Positions 1-5,785 of a stretch of DNA of 5,785 nucleotides are shown one piece after another. This DNA comes from JANJTY01 sp038257155. Lineage in GTDB: Bacteria; Pseudomonadota; Gammaproteobacteria; Xanthomonadales; Xanthomonadaceae. Where the stretch lies: the NCBI GenBank assembly GCA_038257155.1, contig JBBSJP010000097.1:1-5785 (forward strand). Direction: 5' to 3'. Position 1 is the first letter of the stretch, and the number at the start of each line of letters is the position of its first letter. Under the pieces are notes generated by a model that was given only the letters and a program-made list of their open reading frames with translations, was not told the DNA's origin and did not search any database. A program made the translations under genes and the position numbers.

Positions 1-164
1 AACACCTTCGGGTCGAGGATGGGCGGGGCCGCCTGCTGGGCCGCGCCTTCACGGTCAAGCTGTGGCCCACCCTGGTGCTGTTGCGGGATGGGCGGGAAAT
101 CGCACGCGTCGTGCGTCCGCGCGAGGCTGGCGACCTGCATGCATTGACCGAGGCCTTGGGCTAG
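1..164 (+). CDS. Thioredoxin-family protein, C-terminal end (5' end outside window)
   Basis: The reading frame is open from the window edge (first full codon at base 3) to a TAG at 162-164, giving the last 53 residues. The segment VKLWPTLVLLRDGREIARVV is the second half of a thioredoxin fold: the strand before the cis-proline (W-P-T), the next strand, a charged turn (RDGRE) and the following strand. A short helix then runs to the C-terminus (LHALTEALG). Thioredoxins and related proteins exchange thiols and disulfides in the cytoplasm; the CXXC active site would lie upstream of this window and cannot be seen. A role in disulfide reduction is therefore inferred from the fold only. A redox-inactive thioredoxin-like protein is possible. 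The gene ends convergently with the DUF2254 gene and has no visible link to the signalling genes. Confidence 0.8.
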   Translation, partial: HLRVEDGRGRLLGRAFTVKLWPTLVLLRDGREIARVVRPREAGDLHALTEALG

Positions 165-176
165 CCCATCCGCGGG

Positions 177-192
177 CTCGGCCCAAGCCGAG
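177..192 (+). terminator. Candidate hairpin terminator after the thioredoxin-family gene
   Basis: CTCGGC, a CCAA loop and GCCGAG form a perfect 6-bp stem starting 12 bases after the TAG stop. On the + strand it is followed by a moderately T-rich stretch (TCGTTGGTTTC), which is weaker than a classical U-tract. On the - strand it lies just beyond the DUF2254 stop but is followed by GC-rich sequence, so it is a poorer terminator in that direction. Its place between two convergent stop codons supports a terminator role. Confidence 0.5.
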
Positions 193-206
193 TCGTTGGT
201 TTCAGT

Positions 207-1475
207 TCACTGAACCCCTTCGTGCAACGCCTGCAACGCTTCGGCCTCCTTCCTGACCCGCGCTCGGTCCGCCTCCAGCGGCATCGCGATCTCTGCTCGC
301 TGCAACGCTTCCATCGAGTGAGCCAGGGCTGCCGAGCGGAACTCGGGCCCGCCCAGCAAGTACAGTGACCTCAGTGCCTTTTGCAGCCGCAACATGACTT
401 CGACATATGCCGCGCCGTCGCGTGCGATGGGCGTGAAGGCATCGTCGAACAATTCTTCCAGCAGGATGGGCGGCACGTGGATGCGGGCATGCTTGATGTC
501 CTCGACGTCCGCCAGCGTCGCCCAGGAACCCAGCAGGCGTACCGCGCGCCCGAGCACGTCAATCGCCGTGCCTGGATCATTCAGTGCAGGCGAGAGTGCG
601 CGCGACGCGATCTCCGACAGGACGGCGACGCCGAACCGCGGATCCTGGTCGAAGGAGCGCACTTCAGAGATCGTGAACGCATCCTGCACCTCGTCGCGTG
701 CTTGTGCGCTGTGTGGCCCAGTGACCCAGGCCAGGGGTGCGGTGGGATCGACGTACTTGCCCGGCAACGCGCCGACATAGACCTCGCAGTCCTGGGTTTC
801 GCAGGTTTCGCTCAGCGCCGACATGTCGATATGCGCCACGTAACCCATCTCCTTCGTGAAGACTGGCCATGCGCCGTCCGGCAGCCGGTCGATCGCCGTG
901 AATGGTTGTCCTCCGAGATAGGGATGGCGGTGGCGGTCGTGCATTGCCCGGCGCGCCGCATGCTCTACCCGCTCGGTGGTCTCGCCTACGCGGCCAAGGC
1001 TGGAGACGTGGTCGATCCACTTCAGCAGGGTGCCCACGATCACCACGATGACAACAAGCGTCACCACGTACAGGACCACGCGGCCGGTATCGCCATACAG
1101 TCCGGTCTGCAAGGCGATGATGCCGACCAGGCTGTAGAGGAAGGTGCCAAGGAACGTCGCCAGGGCGTTCTGCGCGGTGCTGTCCTCGGTCAGCAGGCGG
1201 GTGGCGCGCGGGGTGACGTTGCTCGTCGCCGAAGCCAGTGCCGCCACCAGCGTGCTGAGGGAAAAAATCGTGACCGACAACATGCTGGCCGCCAGGATGT
1301 TGAGCAGGCTGTCGACCGCATCGGCGCCGATCTTGGCAGGGATGTCCTGGGGGACATAACGCTTGACCCACACGGCGACCAGCGCGGTGGCCACGCCCAG
1401 CAGCGAAAACGCGGTGGCCCTAACCCAGACTTTGCGGGTGACTTGCAACAACAGCCATTGCAGGCGGGTGGTCAT
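207..1475 (-). CDS. DUF2254 family integral membrane protein
   Basis: This encodes a 422-residue predicted inner-membrane protein of the DUF2254 family, whose biochemical function is unknown. The frame is open much further upstream, but the start at 1475 is preferred. An AAGGAG ribosome binding site lies 7 bases before this ATG, the protein then begins with a typical short basic N-terminus (MTTRLQWLLLQVTRKVWVRA), and the length fits the family as I recall it. Four hydrophobic helices are visible at about residues 20-38, 57-82, 104-124 and 131-152. The LLNILAASMLSVTIFSLS stretch in the second helix and the conserved-looking SATSNVTPRATR loop after it are typical of the family. The remaining ~270 residues are soluble, with a proline- and glycine-rich region and the motif SRALSPALNDPGTAIDV, which I also associate with DUF2254. 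The gene is divergent from the diguanylate cyclase gene and convergent with the thioredoxin gene, so it is probably a single-gene unit. Confidence 0.88.
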   Translation of the reverse strand: MTTRLQWLLLQVTRKVWVRATAFSLLGVATALVAVWVKRYVPQDIPAKIGADAVDSLLNILAASMLSVTIFSLSTLVAALASATSNVTPRATRLLTEDSTAQNALATFLGTFLYSLVGIIALQTGLYGDTGRVVLYVVTLVVIVVIVGTLLKWIDHVSSLGRVGETTERVEHAARRAMHDRHRHPYLGGQPFTAIDRLPDGAWPVFTKEMGYVAHIDMSALSETCETQDCEVYVGALPGKYVDPTAPLAWVTGPHSAQARDEVQDAFTISEVRSFDQDPRFGVAVLSEIASRALSPALNDPGTAIDVLGRAVRLLGSWATLADVEDIKHARIHVPPILLEELFDDAFTPIARDGAAYVEVMLRLQKALRSLYLLGGPEFRSAALAHSMEALQRAEIAMPLEADRARVRKEAEALQALHEGVQ

Positions 1476-1599
1476 GCATGGGCTCCTTGGTGGGGCCAGA
1501 GGCGCATCCGGCAAAACGCAGGTGTTTGACGCCCATCCTGCCATGGGCCAGGCAGTGTGATCACCTCGGCTTTTCATCGGGTTTGACACGCTCCTGCGC
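1476..1599. promoter_or_regulatory. Divergent intergenic region with inverted repeats
   Basis: This 124-bp gap lies between the start codons of the divergent DUF2254 and diguanylate cyclase genes, so it should hold both promoters. A perfect 6-bp inverted repeat, GCCCAT-N6-ATGGGC, occupies 1531-1548, and an overlapping one, CTGCC-N8-GGCAG, occupies 1538-1555. An 8-bp palindrome GTGATCAC is at 1557-1564. TTGAC occurs twice on the + strand, in TTGACG at 1526-1531 and TTGACA at 1583-1588. Neither has a convincing -10 partner at a position that would serve the ATG at 1600. The region is regulatory by position; specific sites are only candidates. Confidence 0.4.
1483..1488 (-). promoter_or_regulatory. 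Strong ribosome binding site of the DUF2254 gene
   Basis: The - strand reads AAGGAG here, 7 bases before the ATG at 1475. It decides the start against the longer open frame that reaches back to 1889, which would overlap the divergent diguanylate cyclase gene. Confidence 0.8.
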
Positions 1600-2676
1600 A
1601 TGAATACGATCGGATCCCCCGACCCTGCGGCATCGCCTGACCCGGCGAGCGACACGGAGCGACGCATCGCGCGCCTCCAGGCTGAACTCGCCACCCTGCA
1701 AAGCGAGCTGCTGGCTTGCCAGGAATCGCACGAACGGAACCACAGCGCGCTGTGCGCGATCGCCGACGGCATTGCCGTGGTCGACACGGACGGGCGGGTG
1801 ACATGCCTGAATCCAGTCGGATCGCACTTGATCGGGTGGACGGAGAACGCCTGTCTCGGACGACGGCTCGGCAACGTCGCCCGCTTCATCGACCACCAGG
1901 GTCAGCCCATCAACTTGTTGTCCGATGGATTCAGCAATGACCCTGACTCGATCGTCTCGCTGGTGCGTCGCGATGGCCACGTCATCATGGTGGATGGCGC
2001 GGTTGCCCCGGTGCATGCGCGTGATAAACGCCTGCTTGGCACCGTGGTCACGTTCCGCAACGTGACCGCATCGACCAAGCTGGCCCGCGAGCTTGCCTAC
2101 CACGCCAACCACGACCCGCTGACGGGCCTGCAGAACCGACGCGCCTTCCAGGCGCAGCTGGAACGTGCATTGGTCAATGCCCGCGAATTCCGCAACGGCA
2201 ACGCACTGCTCTACCTGGACCTGGACCAGTTCAAGGCCGTCAACGACAGTGGTGGCCACCTCGCCGGGGACGAACTATTGCGGCAGCTTGCGGCCTTGCT
2301 CAGCAAGCAGCTGAGGGAGCACGACACCGTCGCACGGTTGGGCGGCGACGAATTCGCCATCCTGCTGGAGAGCTGCACGCCCGAAGACGCGATCAACGTC
2401 GCCGAGAAAGTCCGCAGCGCGGTCATCGACTTCGCATTTGCATGGGACGGTGGCGAGTACCGGATCGGCACCAGCATTGGCCTGGTCCAATTCGACGACG
2501 GCGACCGCTCCGTGGATGAACTCATCGAGTTGGCCGACAGCATGTGCTACGTGGCCAAGGACAGTGGCCGCAACCGGGTAGCGGTCTTTGGCGCCGAAGG
2601 CCCGCGAGCACTGCCCGTTGGCCAGGACGTCTCCCATCGCCCCGGTGCGCGCAGGGAAGACGACGGGGCGTCGTGA
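1600..2676 (+). CDS. PAS-GGDEF diguanylate cyclase, soluble
   Basis: This 358-residue protein is predicted to make cyclic di-GMP from two GTP in the cytoplasm. Order of parts: a proline-rich N-terminus (1-17), a short coiled coil (about 18-45, with ERRIARLQAELATLQSELL), one PAS sensor domain (about 46-158, with IAVVDTDGRVTCLNPVG and the exit TFRNVT), and a GGDEF domain (about 160-330). Catalytic features are intact: HDPLTGLQNR at 171-180, metal-binding D207 in LDLDQFKAVND, and GGDEF at 248-252. R239-E-H-D242 lies five residues before GGDEF and matches the RxxD product-inhibition site. No membrane segment is seen. The GGDEF sequence resembles the type often fused to an EAL phosphodiesterase, but the protein ends about 28 residues after the domain in a low-complexity tail (GARREDDGAS). 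ATG 1600 is the only usable start after the in-frame stop at 1558-1560, although no clear Shine-Dalgarno sequence precedes it. It precedes the hybrid kinase gene on the same strand, suggesting a shared pathway. Confidence 0.93.
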   Translation: MNTIGSPDPAASPDPASDTERRIARLQAELATLQSELLACQESHERNHSALCAIADGIAVVDTDGRVTCLNPVGSHLIGWTENACLGRRLGNVARFIDHQGQPINLLSDGFSNDPDSIVSLVRRDGHVIMVDGAVAPVHARDKRLLGTVVTFRNVTASTKLARELAYHANHDPLTGLQNRRAFQAQLERALVNAREFRNGNALLYLDLDQFKAVNDSGGHLAGDELLRQLAALLSKQLREHDTVARLGGDEFAILLESCTPEDAINVAEKVRSAVIDFAFAWDGGEYRIGTSIGLVQFDDGDRSVDELIELADSMCYVAKDSGRNRVAVFGAEGPRALPVGQDVSHRPGARREDDGAS

Positions 2677-2983
2677 GCTTGTTCGCTGCGGCGCGCACCA
2701 GTGCTCATTTGGTGGTCTGGCCTCGCCAAAGAGGTGCCTTCGACAAAACACGCCCTGAATGGTGTCCGCTTCTTCAGCTACATCCCGTGGACGTGCGGTG
2801 TTTCCGAAGCGTGAACCCAGCTCAAAAAAAAACTGGTCTTCTTGGCCCAGTTGTGAAAATGTTCTACCCATGCATCGCTGCTTTCTGGCCATGGTTGGCT
2901 CGGAGTCGCGGTTCCTGGCGTCTGAAGGCCGCCGCGGACCGTTTTAGGCACGCAGTGTCCACGGGATCTTCGGGCAGTTCTGG
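2677..2983. other. 307-bp lower-GC intergenic region without a gene
   Basis: No convincing gene is seen between the diguanylate cyclase and the hybrid kinase. The section 2701-2880 is about 53% GC by hand count, against about 65% in the flanking coding sequence, and the codon bias of the neighbours is lost in all frames. It holds a weak hairpin at 2708-2730 (TTTGGTG/CGCCAAA with one G-T pair), an A9 run at 2824-2832, and an AACTGG/CCAGTT hairpin at 2831-2852. The promoter of the kinase gene should lie here, but no good -35/-10 pair was found. I saw no EAL-domain remnant or transposase remnant. A dispersed repeat or relic insertion is possible but not shown. Confidence 0.6.
2824..2852 (-). terminator. 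Candidate rho-independent terminator on the - strand
   Basis: Read on the - strand, AACTGG, a 10-base loop and CCAGTT form a perfect 6-bp stem whose 3' arm runs straight into a tract of nine T, the classical layout of an intrinsic terminator. The stem is short and only half G-C, so strength is uncertain. No - strand gene ends nearby, which makes the element an orphan. On the + strand the same hairpin lacks a T-tract. Confidence 0.42.
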
Positions 2984-5530
2984 ATGGGCGAAAAAGAACC
3001 TGGTGCTGGCATCGTTGGCGCAAAGCCAGCGCGCACAGACGCGGCCGAGCAGTCGAGGCTCGAGAACACCCTGCTGAAAACGGGTGCGTTGCAGGACGCC
3101 ATCTTCCACAGCGCCAACTTCTCCAGCATCGCCACGGATGCCAGGGGCGTGATCCAGATCTTCAACGTCGGCGCCGAGCGGATGCTGGGCTACGACGCCG
3201 CGGAGATGGTGAACAAGAGGACGCCGGCGGAAATCTCGGATCCCCAAGAGCTGCTGACCCGTGCCTCGGCTCTCAGCGCTGAACTGGACACGCCAATCAG
3301 TCCGGGTTTCGAAGCCCTGGTGTTCAAGGCCTCGCGCGGAATCGAGGACATCTACGAACTCACTTATCTCTGCAAGGACGGCAGCCGCCTGCCTGCGATC
3401 GTCTCGGTCACGGCCTTGCGCGACGCCGGGGACGCCATCATCGGCTACTTGCTGATTGGCACCGACAACACGGTACGCAAGCAGGCCGAGGCCGCGCAGG
3501 CGGTGCTCGACCAGAAATTGCGCGACCAGCAGTTCTATACGCGCTCGCTGATCGAGTCCAACGTGGACGCGCTGATGACCACCAGCCCGGAGGGCGTGAT
3601 CACCGACGTCAACGAACAGATGCTCGCACTGACCGGCCATACCCGCCAAGCATTGATCGGCACGCCCTGCCGCGACTGCTTCACCGACCCAGCGCGCGCG
3701 GACCTGGCCATTCGCCGCGTGCTGGCCGAAAGAAAGATCAACAACTTCGAATTGACGGTGCGGGCGCTCAACGGCAAAGAAACCGTGGTGTCCTACAACG
3801 CCGCGATCTTCAATGACCGCGAGAACAGGCTGCAGGGCGTCATCGCCGCGGCCCGCGACGTGACCGAGCTCAAGCGCTTCGAGCACACCCTGCAGCAGAA
3901 AAACGTGGAGCTCGAGCACGCCAGCCGGATGAAATCGGAATTCCTGTCGACCATGTCGCATGAACTGCGCACGCCCCTCAATGCCATCAATGGTTTCTCG
4001 GAGGCGCTGAGGGATGGATTGATGGGGCCACTGAGCGAAACCCAGCACGAGTACATCGGCGACATCTTCACCAGCGGCCAGCACCTGCTGTCACTGATCA
4101 ACGACATCCTGGACCTTTCCAAGGTCGAAGCGGGGATGATGTCGCTTGAACTGGAGACGGCGGATCTCCCCAAGCTGCTCGGCAACAGCCTGTCGATCGT
4201 GCGGGAAAAAGCCGCCGCGCAAGGCGTACCCCTGGACCTCGACCTGGGGGCTGGACTTGGGGCCTTGCAGCTGGACACGCGCAAGACCAAGCAGATCGTC
4301 TACAACCTGCTGTCGAACGCGGTGAAATTCAGCAAGCGCGGCGGTACCGTCACGCTATGCGGGCGCCGAGTGCCCCGGAACGCGGTTGGCAAGTTCACCA
4401 GCGACTGGGCCACGCATCAATTCCCGGTGCCCGAAAGCGGGTTCACCGAATTCCTGGAGATCGCCGTCACCGACAGCGGCATCGGCATTTCCCCAGGGGA
4501 CATGAAAAAGTTGTTCCAGCCCTTCACCCAGATCGACAGCACCCTTGCCCGCAAGTTCGAGGGCAGTGGCCTAGGCCTGGCATTGGTGAAGCAAATGGCC
4601 GAACTGCACGGCGGGAGCGTGGCGGTCTCCAGCAGCGAGGGCGAAGGCACCAGCTTTGCCGTGTGGCTGCCGGTCCGCACCGCCGGGGATCCGATGCTGG
4701 AGTTGCCGGCACCCGAGCATGTGCCCCGCGACATGCTCAGGCTCGAGCGTCCACGGGTCGCCCTTGTCGTGGAGGATGATGACCCTTCCGCTGCCTTGGC
4801 GAAGCTGCTGCTGGAAGCCGAGGGGTTCCAGGTGGTGGTGGCGTCGAACGCGGAATCCGCCCTCGAGTTGCTCGAACTGCATGACCTGGACCTGATCACG
4901 CTCGACCTGCACTTGCCGGGAATGAGTGGCCTGGAGCTGCTGCATCGCCTGGGCAACGACAGCAGGCTGGCGAGCGTGCCGGTCGTGATTGTCTCCGGCC
5001 ACACGGAGGGGACGATCGGGTTGTGCGGGGGCGCGGCGGCGGTCCTGCAGAAGCCGATCAGCCGCCAGCAATTGCAGTCGTCCCTTGCAAGCCTTGGGCT
5101 GCAGGAAGCCCCGCACAAGACGCTCACGATCTTGGTGGTGGACGACGACCCGAAGGCAGTCGACCTGATCGCCAAATACCTCGCACCGCCCGCCTACGCG
5201 GTGGTGCGCGCTTTCGGCGGAAGCGACGCCATCGTCCTGGCGAGGCAATTGGATCCCGACCTGATCCTGCTCGACCTCATGATGCCGGGCGTCAGCGGAT
5301 TCGACGTGGTCGAGGCGCTGGCCCGCACGCCGGAAACGGCCGGTATCCCGATCCTGGTCGTGACCGCCAAGGAAATCACCCCACAGGACCGGGCCGCACT
5401 GAACCGAAATCCGGAACACGTCATCCAGATCGTCAAGAAAGCCGGCTTCGACCGGGTGGGCTTCATGAGCGAGGTCAGGCGTGCCTTGAAGCTCTCGGAG
5501 GCCGGCGATGCCACGCATCCTGGTCATTGA
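2984..5530 (+). CDS. Hybrid histidine kinase, PAS-PAS-HisKA-HATPase-REC-REC
   Basis: This 848-residue sensor kinase autophosphorylates on histidine and can pass the phosphate to aspartates in its own receivers or in a partner. Domains: PAS 1 (about 38-160, with NFSSIATDARGVIQIFNVGA), PAS 2 (about 183-295, ending AARDVTELKRFE), and HisKA with phospho-acceptor H326 in SHELRTP. The ATPase domain has the N box NLLSNAVKFS (441-450), G1 box DSGIGIS (497-503), F box LFQPF, and G2 box GSGLGLAL (527-534). A receiver follows at about 590-705 (E597/D598, phospho-acceptor D641, S671, K690). A second lies at about 713-836 (D720/D721, phospho-acceptor D764, T794, K818 or K819). No signal peptide or membrane helix is seen, so it should sense a cytoplasmic cue through the PAS domains. 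ATG 2984 is the first usable start after the in-frame stop at 2945-2947; it lacks a clear Shine-Dalgarno sequence. Its stop overlaps the next gene by 23 bp. There is no HPt domain, so one encoded elsewhere may be needed for onward relay. Confidence 0.94.
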   Translation: MGEKEPGAGIVGAKPARTDAAEQSRLENTLLKTGALQDAIFHSANFSSIATDARGVIQIFNVGAERMLGYDAAEMVNKRTPAEISDPQELLTRASALSAELDTPISPGFEALVFKASRGIEDIYELTYLCKDGSRLPAIVSVTALRDAGDAIIGYLLIGTDNTVRKQAEAAQAVLDQKLRDQQFYTRSLIESNVDALMTTSPEGVITDVNEQMLALTGHTRQALIGTPCRDCFTDPARADLAIRRVLAERKINNFELTVRALNGKETVVSYNAAIFNDRENRLQGVIAAARDVTELKRFEHTLQQKNVELEHASRMKSEFLSTMSHELRTPLNAINGFSEALRDGLMGPLSETQHEYIGDIFTSGQHLLSLINDILDLSKVEAGMMSLELETADLPKLLGNSLSIVREKAAAQGVPLDLDLGAGLGALQLDTRKTKQIVYNLLSNAVKFSKRGGTVTLCGRRVPRNAVGKFTSDWATHQFPVPESGFTEFLEIAVTDSGIGISPGDMKKLFQPFTQIDSTLARKFEGSGLGLALVKQMAELHGGSVAVSSSEGEGTSFAVWLPVRTAGDPMLELPAPEHVPRDMLRLERPRVALVVEDDDPSAALAKLLLEAEGFQVVVASNAESALELLELHDLDLITLDLHLPGMSGLELLHRLGNDSRLASVPVVIVSGHTEGTIGLCGGAAAVLQKPISRQQLQSSLASLGLQEAPHKTLTILVVDDDPKAVDLIAKYLAPPAYAVVRAFGGSDAIVLARQLDPDLILLDLMMPGVSGFDVVEALARTPETAGIPILVVTAKEITPQDRAALNRNPEHVIQIVKKAGFDRVGFMSEVRRALKLSEAGDATHPGH
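5497..5501 (+). promoter_or_regulatory. Ribosome binding site of the receiver-domain gene
   Basis: GGAGG lies 6 bases before the ATG at 5508 and inside the last codons of the hybrid kinase gene. It supports this start and suggests translational coupling of the two genes. Confidence 0.75.
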
Positions 5531-5785
5531 AGACAACCCGGCGAACATGAAGCTGGCCTGCCTGTTGCTGCGCAACGCCGGCCATGGCGTGCTCACGGCA
5601 ACCGACGCCGAGTCCGGGCTGTCGATGGCCCGGGTGGATCGGCCGGACCTGATCCTGATGGACATCCAGCTTCCGGAAATGGACGGTTTGTCGGCGACTG
5701 CGTTGCTCAAGCAGGATGCGGCCACGGCCAGCATTCCCGTTATTGCAGTCACCGCGATGGCCATGACCTCTGACCGGCAACGGAC
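5508..5785 (+). CDS. Receiver-domain response regulator (3' end outside window)
   Basis: The first 92 residues are seen; the frame is still open at the window edge. They form most of a receiver domain: acidic pair E8/D9 in ILVIEDN, phospho-acceptor D52 in LILMDIQLPEMDG, and switch residue T82 in IPVIAVTAMAM. The conserved lysine and the last strand and helix would follow beyond the edge. The sequence style (NPANMKL near the N-terminus, MDIQLPEMDG, AVTAMAM) resembles DivK-type single-domain regulators, but the same receiver also begins larger regulators with GGDEF, EAL or HD-GYP outputs, so the output is unknown. The start is fixed by a GGAGG site. It overlaps the end of the hybrid kinase gene in another frame, so the kinase is the likely phosphate donor. 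Confidence 0.9.
   Translation, partial: MPRILVIEDNPANMKLACLLLRNAGHGVLTATDAESGLSMARVDRPDLILMDIQLPEMDGLSATALLKQDAATASIPVIAVTAMAMTSDRQR

Noticed and set aside
381..1529. Long open frame on the + strand opposite the DUF2254 gene
   Set aside because: It is a mirror of a GC-rich coding region. Its product has no recognisable domain, and the opposite strand has four membrane helices, a family match and a strong ribosome binding site.
1556..1564. CRP/Clp-like site at TGTGATCAC
   Set aside because: The half-sites TGTGA and TCACA need a 6-base spacer; here they are fused, leaving only a short palindrome that may be chance.
1476..1889. Upstream extension of the DUF2254 frame to a 560-residue protein
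   Set aside because: The extra 138 residues overlap the divergent PAS-GGDEF gene and do not resemble the family, while the internal ATG at 1475 has an AAGGAG site at ideal spacing.
2708..2730. Hairpin after the cyclase stop as its terminator
   Set aside because: The stem has a G-T pair, is partly A-T, and is not followed by a T-tract on the + strand; it was kept only as a note in the intergenic entry.
2677..2983. Remnant of an EAL domain after the GGDEF domain
   Set aside because: No frame shows an EAL-type motif or the usual linker helix, and the space is far too short for the ~250-residue domain.
2864..4084. 406-residue open frame on the - strand across the hybrid kinase 5' half
   Set aside because: It lies opposite clear PAS and HisKA domains and shows no domain or plausible start signal; it is a GC-driven shadow.
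4571..5764. 397-residue open frame on the - strand across the receivers
   Set aside because: It lies opposite two intact receiver domains and the next gene start; the product is Arg/Gln/His-rich with no family signature.

Overview
The window is GC-rich bacterial chromosome (hand counts near 65% GC in coding stretches) with the compact, strongly biased codon use of a proteobacterium. The signalling domains and the thioredoxin tail look like those of high-GC Gammaproteobacteria (Xanthomonadaceae-like) or Betaproteobacteria. The genus cannot be fixed from sequence alone.

Layout: (1) Bases 1-164 hold the 3' end of a thioredoxin-family gene on the + strand, followed by a compact hairpin in a 42-bp convergent gap. 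(2) Bases 207-1475 on the - strand hold a four-helix membrane protein of the DUF2254 family, with a strong ribosome binding site that fixes its start. (3) A 124-bp divergent gap carries small inverted repeats. (4) Bases 1600-2676 on the + strand encode a soluble PAS-GGDEF diguanylate cyclase with intact active site and inhibitory site and no EAL domain. (5) A 307-bp gap of visibly lower GC carries an A9 run and a hairpin that reads as a terminator for the - strand. (6) Bases 2984-5530 encode a soluble hybrid histidine kinase, PAS-PAS-HisKA-HATPase-REC-REC. (7) Overlapping its end by 23 bp, a receiver-domain response regulator starts at 5508 and runs off the window.

Genes 4, 6 and 7 look like one signalling locus. 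The kinase has two internal receivers plus a translationally coupled external receiver, which suggests a branched or multi-step phosphorelay. The diguanylate cyclase next to it suggests that cyclic di-GMP is an output or a parallel branch. The thioredoxin and DUF2254 genes appear to be unrelated neighbours. I see no mobile element gene, RNA gene or CRISPR array. Nothing here is clearly a new system; the most open questions are the low-GC gap with its orphan - strand terminator and the wiring of the three receivers.
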